From Lunularia cruciata (lineage: Eukaryota > Streptophyta > Marchantiopsida > Lunulariales > Lunulariaceae), in contig OX419760.1 in the NCBI GenBank assembly GCA_948567375.1, forward strand, positions 21,700,001 through 21,764,000: a DNA stretch of 64,000 bases, read 5' to 3'. Every line of letters begins with the position of its first letter. The first letter of the stretch is position 1. The position numbers and the translations under genes were made by a program. The notes under the pieces are model-generated. The model was not told where the DNA came from, made no database searches, and saw nothing but the letters and a program-made list of their open reading frames with translations. Below are positions 35,764 through 45,636 of this stretch, one piece after another.

Positions 35764-38700
35764 TGTGACAACTTGACAAATATCAATTTTGTGGTAATCA
35801 AGTAGGTAAAGTTTGTTCCCGTAGAGATCCTGGTCAAAAATGTCCAAATAAAAAGTCAAATAGTAACAAGTAGTTCTTCTTGGTTGCATATTTAATCTCT
35901 CAGGTAGAAACTACACCCAGAAGAGAGTAATAAGCACTGATTTGCAATCTTGTCACAACAATTTGTCACTCATAATCACAACTCCATCAAATCTTTTCAA
36001 ACAATCTTGATTGTGATGATTCAATCTCTCCCAAAAATGGCACTTCATTGCAAAACAACTTTGCCTCAGAATTGTGTTGTACTCTTCTATTGAAGGCACA
36101 TCTTCCTCAATCAAAATTGCTTCACATCAACACTATGCTACACTCACAATTGCAAAATACTACCAGCACTGCAATTCCTCTTAGATCTATCAAGGCATTG
36201 CTTTGAATGCACTTCATTCAGGATCAAACACACAAGATGAAGATCAAGGCTATGGAATCCAATATCCAACAAACACATTGATTTGCACTTCAAAATTCTC
36301 CGCACACTCACAAACACAAACACAAAGTTGATACTCAAAATTAAGCTCAAGCAATAAGTACTACAATCAGCACTTTGCTTTATTTATTCTAAAGAAAATG
36401 AATACTGAACAACATAAGACTGAAAATACCACCTTTAAATAGACAAATCACTTGACAATTATCTAACTAATATACCATTCTTCTACAACTTTACCAACTT
36501 GCAAATCCAAAATGACAATACATCTCTTCATATTCGCCTCTTCAAATCTCAAAATTATTACTACTCCGATCCAATGTCTACTTCTTCTTCGGCTTCCAAA
36601 CCCAAAGTAACCTCACATACTACTCTATCCTTGGGTTTCACAACTACTAACTCTTTTACCAATTCTAACACTTCTTCTTGATCTACAATTCCTATCATGG
36701 GCAATCTACATACATCTTCTCCCTAAATAACATCTTTCTCTAATACCTCCAATGGCAATTCCAAAGATATTTGTACTCCTATCTCTTCTACTTTGGGTTT
36801 TGCTATCTCTTTTACATCCTTCCGGAGTTTATTTATTTCTAACTTAACTAAATCTAATCTAATTGTGATATTATCTTCTACTTCCAATATCTTCCTATCT
36901 ACACAAGGTTTGAGACTAATCAATAAAGCATTCAAATCTTATCCTTTGTATTTCTTCTCTTTGTCTCTTGCACCAACAATCTTAACTTGTGCAATCTTGT
37001 TTATTCAATTTGTACGTTGGCTTCAGTACTTAGCATCACATTCATCTTCACTACTATCTCCTTCAATGGCTCAAGCCTCATTCTTCTCTCACGTTCCCAA
37101 TCTTCTTGCCAATCTTCCCGGTTCATTGCCAAGTCTGCCTCAAATTTGGCCTTACATTCTCCTTCTCCTTCTCTTTCTATACTAACTTCTCTTCTAGATT
37201 ACAAGTAACTCCCTCAATCTTTCTTATTCTCTATACCTCACTGTTAACTCTCTTTGCTAGAGTTGCTTCTTCTCTTCTACACTCTGCATCACTTTATTGA
37301 GCTCTTGCTCCTTCTGTGCTACCCTTGCCATAGCATGGATGATTTCTAATCAAGAATCAACAAACTACTATTGCAAGAATTTTTTCCTCAGCTATCTATC
37401 TTTCCCTTGCTATGACATTTTGCTTGATTATTCTCTCTCTACTCCACACTTCTCTCTTCAAATTATCAATCACTTGATTTTGGACTATTGCATCTACTTG
37501 TAGTACCTCCTTTTTCTCCTCTCCTTGGGGTATACTTGCCTTCAACTCCAAGTTCTCTTCTTCTAACCATGCCAATACCTGCAACACCGTCTTTACATCT
37601 AAATACTTTCTTCTTCTCCTCTAGCTTCATCAGCAACGGACGTACAATCTCCCATAGATACTCATCTCCTTTGGTCAGGTTCCCTTTTGCTTGTGGGCTT
37701 TTCTCCTTCTTTGCTTCTTCTTCACCAGACACTCTTCTCCTCAGCTAGAGTCGCCTAATTGGAATTGATTCCTTGCTCCCCAAACTTTCACTTTCCATTT
37801 CTCTTCTTTGACTTGGCCCCGCCTCGTATGTCACATTTCTTCTGGATTGGATACCTCTTTGAATGATAACCTTCTTCTCCTCTTCCTCTTCTTCCTTTCG
37901 GTTATCTTCTTCTACCATCTTCAGCTTTCCCTTCTCTTCTTTTGGTACTAGCTGCATCTCCACTCCATCTCTCACTCTTGCTACTTGCCTCACCACTCTA
38001 CAACATGAGTTTTAGTTCTTCTTCTCTCTCCAAGTCTTCTAACTTGTACTAAGCTTCTCCTTTTGATTCTTCTCTCAACGACGCTATTACCACCAGATCT
38101 GTCTTTGTGTTCACTTTCCTGGTCTTCCATGGTCTCATTGCCGCTACTTCTTCTTCTTCAAGTCAATTCCTATTCTTCAACTTTGGAGCATTCACCATCA
38201 ATCTCATGCCCTGCCCTATCTATGTGTAGTACTCGTCACTACTTCTAATCTGAAGAATGTATTGCTGCTCATCTGCATCAGCATCTCTCCTTAAGTTGGG
38301 ATGGAATTGCGACACCATCTTGTGTCATGTTGCTGCATTCAATAGATTCAATCCCAAGTAAAAATGGGCTGCAAATGGCACAATGTAGTGTGGAGGTGAC
38401 TTATCCCACAAATTCCACATGATTTGTCTTGTGCATTGATGGAAGCACTTAGCCCAACTGATTGGTTCCCCTACAAACATCTTATGGAAAAACACTGCTT
38501 GATGTTTCATCACATAAGTGGTTTGCTCTGACTTAAAGATGGCCATCATTGCTCCTATGATGCCTCTCCTCACAGGGTCCTTATAACTCTCAACCTTATA
38601 TCCATTCTTCATGCGTTTTGAAGAAAAGGCATCTTGTACTTCCTAAGTTTCCTTAGCTACCTCTCCTTTCCCAAAGAATACGGCTTCTTGCTCCTCACCC

Positions 38701-39528
38701 GCCTCTCTTCTGAGTACTAACCTCCAATCCGACTCTATCCATTGAGCAGGCTTTCCTCTCTTACCCTTGCCTTGAGTCCACCCAAACACTTACTCTTTAT
38801 TATTTTGGTCATGAAGCGTGGAAAACTCAAATTCTAGTTCCATGCCGAAAATGTGATCTAAACCCGACTCAAGACTTTGATTCTTGTAATCACATCTAAC
38901 CTCCAAATTGCATGATTTCTTACTGCAAATTCCAAGTTCTTCTTTTTACCTCCTATCTTACTCTCCTCCACTTTGGGTTGGTGACTATGCTTCTGCCCAA
39001 CTCCCGGACTAACGATCTTGACCTCCTCTCAATGCACAAGTGCGTCTCTTACTGCAATCCCTTTTCCCCAATCTCCCTTAGGACAACTCCTTAATAGTGA
39101 TGGGAAATTACTTGTCATCTCTTTGTCTCAATCCCAAATTTTATAGTGGAGTGTCTCCTCAATCTTTCTTTACTTTGAGCTTTTACCAAGAAATCACACC
39201 TTTTGCATGCTCTTGTCAATGTCAATTTTCCTCCGCTCATAGGCCAATTTTTTTTGTGTGCGGTACCTTCTTGAATGTCCAACCCCAAAGGAAAGTTGTA
39301 ACACTGTCCTTGCCTTGGGTTGAGCACACCAAGATGAAGTTTCCTTACTTTGGGTTGAATGTTGATAGGACCAACCTGAGTACTTTGTCTTCTAACACAA
39401 AGTCACTTTTCCTTAGGTTACAACCCAAAGACACCATTCTTTGCCTTCTTATGCCATACATGTACAATACAACTTCATTTGTACACTTCTCCAAAACTAG
39501 GAAAAAAAACAAAAATGTGGGTACCACA
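35764..39528. mobile_element. 3.77-kb inserted segment of unknown class
   Basis: Comparison with Gypsy-1 gag shows extra sequence between GTCAAC (to 35760) and CCAAGCCACATT (from 39532). The segment begins TGTGACAAC, ends GTACCACA, and is flanked by ACAAT and ACAAC, so it has LTR-like TG...CA ends and a 4/5 target duplication. I could not find a direct repeat of its start at its end, so it may be a very long solo LTR, a LARD-type element or a truncated copy. It carries a degenerate - strand coding region (36720-38890) that I do not recognise. Confidence 0.6.
36720..38890 (-). pseudogene. Unrecognised degenerate ORF in the inserted segment
   Basis: On - the text reads as coding with scattered stops and frame changes. 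The N-terminal part (38890-38325) has globular composition: SGLDHIFGMELEFEF, QWIESDWRLVLRREAG, RRGIIGAMMAIFK, TYVMKHQAVFFHKMF, SWAKCFHQCTRQIMWNLW. The C-terminal part (38000-36720) is very Glu/Lys/Arg-rich and coiled-coil-like (EEEEEEKKVI; LEEENLELKASI; LEINKLRKDVKEIAK). This gives the + strand its pyrimidine bias over 1.5 kb. No retrotransposon or host family is recognised. Confidence 0.5.
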
Positions 39529-40330
39529 ACAACCAAGCCACATTCTTACTACAAATGAAAAAGATGTGCAATATTGAGCCTTACAAGGGACATGATTCCA
39601 TGGGTGTAGTGGAAAGTTGAATTTCAAGAATGAATCAATACCTTTGATTGTTCACAACTAAGATCACTAATCATTCTGTATGCGTGTTTGCATGTGGGTA
39701 CTTGATAGATAAAGCCCTCACATGGTATGATGCTTGGGAACAATCATTGTTGGTAGAAGGAAGGAAGTCACTTGGAAAACCATGCAAGAAAGGCTATCCA
39801 ATCTATGGATTTTGTGCAGATGGTCCAAACCAGACTCTGGGAGTTGAAGTAGAAGAATAGTGTACAAGAGTACATAGAGGTATTTCTTAATCTAGAGGTT
39901 GTGATAGTTGATATGAGTCCAGCCAAAGCTCTTGAAAATTTCAAAAGGGGATTAAAAGAGCGGATTTGTTAAGAGGTAATGGTACAAAATCCTTGAATAG
40001 TGTTTGAAGCTATTGCTTGTGCTCAAAGAATAGCAAGGGCACTTAAGAGGAGGTGAAGAGGTAACCCTAATGCAAAACTATTGGGCTGAGACACACCATT
40101 TTGGTAGACCAATTCCTATGGAATTGGGCAACATTCAGTTTCAAGACCAAGGAAGCAAGACCACTCCAAGGAGAACAAGGATGGATTGAAGAAAGGAGAG
40201 AAGGAGTCCTACAAGGAGACATGGCTTGAGTAGAGCAATGACACTATTACAATTGTGGCCGAGTTGGACACATAGCCATCAATTGTCATGCTCATCATCC
40301 TAGAGGCACTCTACCTCCATACAGGTGACC
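39529..40330 (+). pseudogene. Gypsy-2 gag, C-terminal part
   Basis: Resumes with NIEPYKGHDSMGVVES-like text, LIDKALTWYDAWEQ and a CCHC knuckle near 40240-40290 (Y-YN-C-GRVG-H-IAIN-C; the first Cys is Tyr). Confidence 0.8.
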
Positions 40331-40429
40331 TTTGAACTATGTGGAGATATGAATCAAAGAGGAGGATGCAAAAATCACATCAAAAAATGAAGATCACCAA
40401 TAAATGTACCTCCTGGCCTTACTTGCTCA

Positions 40430-40850
40430 ATGAAGAAGAGTAAAAATGGGGAGAGGAAGAGGATAAGTGTGAAAAGGTGGAGGAAAACAAATGCACAACT
40501 GATTGTTGTAAATGGAGACCCAAAAGGCAATCCAGTGAGAGCATTGATAGACCCTGGAGCAATGGAGAATTTCTTGTCTTGCTCTATTGTAAAAAGGTTG
40601 GAGATGGAACTAAAGAAGGATAAGAATGACAAAGTAGAGTTACCTGATGGTTAGACAAAGAGGATTGAGTCATTACCTAGAAAGGTAGCACTCTCTACAA
40701 GAAAGTATCAAGAAGCAATTGAATGGCAAGTGATACAATTAGCTCATTATGATGCAATCTTAGGCATGTTGTGGATGGAGCACTACAACCCCATGGTAGA
40801 TTGGAGAAAAAAAGTAGTGAGAACTAATCAATGGAAGATCTTTGTGGTTA
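40430..40850 (+). pseudogene. Gypsy-2 aspartic protease
   Basis: Reads VRALIDPGAMENFLSCSIV (Pro replaces the Ser of DSGA), then VIQLAHYDAILGMLWMEHYNPMVDW, the ILG motif of gypsy proteases. Confidence 0.8.
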
Positions 40851-41160
40851 AAGAAATATCACAAGGCAAGAGCTGCCTCTCTATGTCAAAAGGACTATAT
40901 CTATTGGTAAGACAAATAGATGTTTCATGGGTCTAATAAGAGAAGTCTAGAGTGCCCAACATAATGAATGGAGCACTACAACCCCATGGTAGATTGGAGA
41001 AAAAAAGTAGTGAGAACTAATCAATGGAAGATCTTTGGGGTTAAAGAAATATCGCAAAGGCAAGAGCTGCCTCTTTATGTCATAAGGACTATATCTATTG
41101 GTAAGACAAATAGATGTTTCATGAGTCTAATAAGAGAAGTCTAGAGTGCCCAACATAATG
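40775..41160 (+). repeat. 193-bp tandem duplication
   Basis: Two adjacent copies (40775-40967 and 40968-41160), nearly identical, each starting ATGGAGCACTACAACCCCAT. Gypsy-1 has a single copy, so it arose in this copy or its sublineage. Confidence 0.9.
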
Positions 41161-41394
41161 GAAAATTCTTGAGAATTAAAAGATGTGGTCAATGAGTTTC
41201 AAGATGTCTTTCCGGATTAATTACTCTCATGTTTACTACCAAAATGGAGAGTAGATCATAAAATTGAGATACTTCTTGGGAAGACACCTCCTTGTAAGGC
41301 TCATATTGACTATCACCTCATGAGTTGGAGGAGTGTAAAGCTCAAATCAAAGATATGTTGTATATTGTTGTTATCCAACCCAATGCATCACCAT

Positions 41395-42000
41395 ATGAGC
41401 TCTTGTATTGTTTGTGAAGAAGAAAGATAGAACAATATGCATGTGCATTGACTACTGGGGACTAAATCAACAAATAGTGAAGAAAAAATACCCATTACCT
41501 TGCATGGATGACTTGTTTGATCAACTCAATGTGGCAAAGCACTTCACCAAACTTGATCAATGGAGCGCTTACTACCAAATCAGGATCATAGAGGAAGACA
41601 TGCACAAAATGGCCTTTTGAACAAGATATCGTCACTTTGAGTACTTGGTGATGCTGTTTGGCCTCACCAATGCTCCAGCCACTTTCATGAGTTTGATGAA
41701 TGATATATTTTTTCCATTTTTAGATAAATCTGTTATCATTTTCCTTGATGAAATTTTAGTCTACAACAGGACAATGATAGAGCACAAGCAATATCTACAA
41801 GAAGTCCTCTAGATTTTGTGATAGAATCAATTGTATGCCAAAATCTCAAAGTGTGAGTTTAGTAAATCTGAAGTAGACTACTTAGGGCATAGAGTAAGTG
41901 CAAAAGGTATCTAAGTGCTAGTAGATAAAAAAGAGGTCATTCAAGAATAGAGTGCTCTTAAGGATCAGACCCAACTCAAGAGTTTCTTAAGATTGATGGG
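41395..42000 (+). pseudogene. Gypsy-2 reverse transcriptase
   Basis: MCIDYWGLNQQIVKKKYPLP, FTKLDQWSAYYQI and [13 protein letters not shown] are followed by [12 protein letters not shown], where FLDDIL is expected (second Asp is Glu). Confidence 0.85.
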
Positions 42001-42480
42001 GTTTTATTGTTGATTTGTCAATGACTTCTCTAAGATTTCAAAACCTCTAACAACATTATTAGGTAAGGGGAAGAAGTGGATATGGAGAACTGCACAAGAA
42101 TTGGTTTCAAAAAAATTGAAAGATGCATTACTACATGCACCAATCTTGAAATGGTATGACCTAAAATACCCAATCAAGTTGGCTATAGATGCATCAAACA
42201 TAACAATAAGAACAGTCCTACGATAAGAGTGGCATGACAGATGGCACCGAATTGTATATTTATCTTGTAAGTTGTTACCAATAGAATGCAACTACCACAC
42301 CACCAAATGAGAAGAGTTGGCCATTGTCCTTGCAACCAAGCATTGGAAGCACTATCTTGGTGAGAATGCATTTGTAGTGGAGACAAACCACAAACGTCTA
42401 GTCTACCTCAAGACATAGGAAGATCTTTCTCATTGGCAAATTTGGTGGGCAAAGTGGAGATAGTGATTCAATATGACAAT
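42001..42480 (+). pseudogene. Gypsy-2 RNase H
   Basis: Reads IKLAIDASNITI, LSCKLLPIECNYHT and EELAIVLATKHWKHYLGENAFVVET, the gypsy RNase H blocks, with stops. Confidence 0.85.
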
Positions 42481-42689
42481 CACATATGTGGAAGGCAAGA
42501 AGCAACTTATAGATGCATTCATCCAAATGCCGATGGCAAACAATCTGGTGGCGAAGGTCAAGACAAACCCTGAATTCTAGCTGCTATAAAAACTGATCCA
42601 CAAATTCTAAATGCTCAATCATCCAAAGGTATCACCAACATCTAAGACTCACCTTTCATGATGGCAAGTTCTAAGTCTTAGATGCCATG

Positions 42690-43990
42690 GATATAAGAAT
42701 CACCATCCTAGCAAAATGTCATAATTTTGCCATTGTAGGTCACGTTAGATGAAATCAAATGCAATTATTATTGGCCCAAGATGAGCAACAATGTGATGGA
42801 ATATATTTGGAGCTACCTACTTTGTCAAAAAACAAAAGCTTCTAATCAAGCTCCCATAGGACTCCTTCAACCCCTCCCCACTCCTACACACTGTTTGTAA
42901 CAAGTAAGCATGGATCTAGTTTGTGAATTGCCCAAGACCACCTTAGGGTTTGACTCTATTGTAGTCTTTGTCGACCAGCTTAGCAAAATGATTCATGTGT
43001 GTCCTACCACCAAGGACATGACTGTCCTGCAACTAGCTCAATTGTACTTAGATGTAGTTTTCTCTCACCATGGCTTGTCTCAAGTACTCATCACAGATAG
43101 AGAAACTCAATTTACTAGTTAGTTTTGGAGAACAATCATTGGTTTCTTCAAAACCAAATTGGCCATGTCCACAACTTACCATCCACAAACCAATGGACAA
43201 AAAGAGTGGGCAAATTGCACTATTGAGGACATGCTTTGAGGCTTCAACTTAGATAAGGAAAAGAGGTGGGACACCTTACTCCCATTGGTGGAATTTGCTT
43301 ACAACAATTTAGTGAATGCCTCCATACAAATCATACCGTTCTTCCTCATGTATGGAGAGAATTCTTTCACACCTTTGAGCTTGATGAAGGTCCATCCAAT
43401 GGCTACCAAGGTTGATGTTGTCAACAATTTTGTTTCTTGAATCTAATAGGGTGTGGAGAATGCCATGCCTAGGTTGCAGATCACCCAAAGTTGATAGAAG
43501 CAATATGCCAATGCCCACCACCAACCCATGGAGTTCAATGTTGGAGATCAAGTTTGGTAGTCAACCACCAACCTCACATTAGTTGGCCCTTGTAAGCTTA
43601 GACCTTGTTTTATTAGACCTTTCTCCATTCTTTGTTGAATTGGCACAATGGCCTACCACCTTGAGCTACTACTACATATGAAGATCCTTCCAGTATTCCA
43701 TGTTTCCTTACTATGTAGATATGCACCTTGACTGCCTGACTTCTCTTCTATATAAGAAATTTGACCTTGTTTAACCCTCATTGATGACACAAAGGAATAT
43801 GAAGTCAAACATATTGTCTAGAAATGCATCCATGGTATCACCATCCATGTGTGGAATATCTTGTACATTGGAAAGGGTACCCACTATATGATGCAACATG
43901 AGAGCCAATAGCCAACTTGACCAATGCATTGGTGTTAGTTTAATCTTTTGAGCAACAAATTTGCAATAAGGATGTTCTGTCTTAAAAGGG
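42690..43990 (+). pseudogene. Gypsy-2 integrase and chromodomain remnant
   Basis: The core reads MDLVCELPKTTLGFDSIVVFVDQLSKMIHV, then QVLITDRETQFTS, then HPQTNGQKEWANCTIEDM, which keep the three acidic catalytic positions by motif. LVEFAYNNLVNASI and FNVGDQVW follow. A chromodomain remnant (EYEVKHIV ... YPLYDAT) lies near 43795-43960, with stops. Confidence 0.8.
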
Positions 43991-43997
43991 GGAGGTC

Positions 43998-44615
43998 TAT
44001 AATACCAATAGCTAGACATATTATCTAGAGGTGAAAATTGGCTTGTTAATATCTAAAAGGATGTATGATCTAATTAATCATGTAACAATATCTAAAATGA
44101 TGATCTAGGTAGATCAGATAGAGGTGTCACCAAAAGAGTACTTTTACTAATAGGGTAGAGCTAAAAATAGCTTGAATAGAGCCAATTTTGGAGACCTAAA
44201 TGGATAATTAGGCATGAAAATGGAAAGATTCCTCTTCCTTTAAGGGAGTAAGTAAGCTTTTTCTCCCCACTATTTTTCTCATTGAGAGCTTTCTAATGGT
44301 ACCTCACACATACAATTTTGAGCTTCTTATAGGAAGATTCTCTAAAGATTCCCTTGAGTCAAACCTATTTGACAAGCTAGATAGAACAAGGACCAACATG
44401 TCACCCATCTAAGAAACTAATCTAAGGATGGAGCTTGCTAACATGTCACCAGTCTATGTATCTGATCCAAGAAGGGAGCTTTCTTTGGGGGAATCTTCTT
44501 TGCTTTATAATAAAGAGAAGGTGCTCCTTTGGGGCATCAAGAGTATTGAGTGTGCAGCATGCGTTTTCTCTCTTGTATCTCTCTTGGAGAGTTCTCATGT
44601 CCTCAAAGTATTACA
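43998..44615 (+). repeat. 3' LTR of Gypsy-2
   Basis: Begins TATAATACC after the polypurine tract AAAAGGGGGAGGTC and ends GTATTACA. It is longer than the 5' LTR because of small duplications near 44060-44110. Confidence 0.85.
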
Positions 44616-44918
44616 ACTACTTGCTAGTAGACTATTTAGAATTATTTCACCATGCCAATAATTGTACCATCCAAGTTTAGTGGCACTTGTGCATTGTGCA
44701 GATCTAGAGCTTGATGAGACTAGGAAAATGGTATGTCCAAGCTTGGATGGTGGTAAAGAGGTTGACAAGTACAATTGAAATAGAGCTGAATTTGCTTTGG
44801 AGATATACTTACAATGCATAATTGATTTGGCAGAAATTTCATTCAGTGGATGACTCCTCGATGGATTGAGCCTTAGTAAGCAATACTCTTGTCTCTTGTT
44901 ACTTGCTTTGATACAATT
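44616..44918 (-). other. Copia-2 leader with primer-binding site
   Basis: On -, the 5' LTR ends TTCTCAACA and is followed by AATTGTATCAAAGCAAG, which contains a tRNA-Met-like site with differences. No coding frame is supported. Confidence 0.6.
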
Positions 44919-45192
44919 TGTTGAGAAAATATTGAGAGTCACAACAACATGCACACATCATGTATATCACTAGCAAATTCATACATTACATAGAAGTACA
45001 TGGTTCACCTTGATGTGAGCTATGTCCATAGGAATGCGTCAGGAATCTTTACTAACACAACATGCTCACCGCCATATCTATGCATACAAAGAAAGAGCTC
45101 TCACACCCTCTCAATTCTCTCCAACCATCAACCTGCAAACAAAAACATTCCACTTATAATGTAACCCTAAGGCGTAAGAGTAAATCCTAACA
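44919..45192 (-). repeat. 5' LTR of Copia-2
   Basis: Aligns with 27602-27877 (shared ATTGAGAGTCAC, AAGTACATGGTTCACC, GAGTAAATCCTAACA). AAAGG follows at 45193-45197. Confidence 0.85.
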
Positions 45193-45636
45193 AAAGGAAG
45201 CTCCACCCTTGGATCAGAGACAAGGATTGGTGACACCCTTAGATCAATTGAATGGATGGGTGACATGTTGGTTCTTGTCCTATCTAGTCAATCAAACAAG
45301 TTTGATCAAAGGGAATCTTCTTATAAGAAGCTTAGAATCATATGGGCGAGGTATCATTGGAAAGCTCTCCATGAAACAAACCATAAAGGGGTAGAAGGCA
45401 AGCCATTTATCTTTGAGTGGGAAGAATTTTATCTATTTTTGAGGCCTAATTCATCTATTTAGGCATCAAAAATTAGCTTTGAAGTTTTTAGGGTGTTTTT
45501 TGGCTCTGGCCCTATTAGTAGAAGTACTCTTTTGGTGCCAATTCTATCTGATCTTTTTTTTCATATATAACATCATTCCAGATGTTACCAAGCCAAATTT
45601 CACCTTTAGATAATATATCTAGCCAATGATATTACA
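45193..45636 (-). repeat. Solo LTR of the Gypsy-1/2 family, right half
   Basis: Resumes exactly where 27601 stopped (AAAGGAAGCTCCACCC) and ends GATATTACA. ATTGG at 45637-45641 repeats the ATTGG at 27464-27468, so the whole 18-kb interval sits inside one solo LTR. Confidence 0.88.

Larger units (their letters stand above)
34413..44615 (+). mobile_element. Gypsy-2, chromodomain-type Ty3/gypsy element nested in Copia-2
   Basis: LTRs at 34413-34960 and 43998-44615 bound an interior collinear with Gypsy-1 (gag, protease, reverse transcriptase, RNase H, integrase). A 3.77-kb foreign segment splits gag (35764-39528) and a 193-bp tandem duplication lies after the protease. Flanking 5-mers are ATTGC and ACTAC, which differ by two transitions, so the duplication looks decayed. 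Frames are broken throughout. Confidence 0.88.
27602..45192 (-). mobile_element. Copia-2, Ty1/copia element (-) expanded by nested insertions
   Basis: LTRs of 276 bp (27602-27877) and 274 bp (44919-45192) are flanked by a perfect AAAGG duplication (27597-27601 and 45193-45197) and interrupt one gypsy LTR, so they are the two ends of one insertion although 17.6 kb apart. On - the order is 5' LTR (right), primer-binding site, leader, gag, protease, integrase, reverse transcriptase, RNase H, polypurine tract (GGAGGATAT) and 3' LTR (left). Two later insertions inflate it: Gypsy-2 (34413-44615) in the leader and a solo LTR (29502-30093) in the polymerase gene. All frames are broken. Confidence 0.9.

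Noticed and set aside
36793-37185. 130-codon + strand open frame
   Set aside because: Opposite strand to the Glu/Lys-rich degenerate ORF; its Ser/Leu/Phe/Pro bias is the antisense of GAA/AAG repeats.
39097-39558. 153-codon + strand open frame
   Set aside because: It lies in the inserted segment and overlaps the end of Gypsy-2 gag; composition is Phe/Ser/Leu-rich, as expected from the reverse of purine-rich coding text. It is treated as a shadow.
27602-45192. Two independent solo copia LTRs at 27602 and 44919
   Set aside because: Each lacks its own matching flanks, but the outer flanks share AAAGG and rejoin one gypsy LTR, and the inner sides carry a polypurine tract and a primer-binding-like site. 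One element explains all of this.
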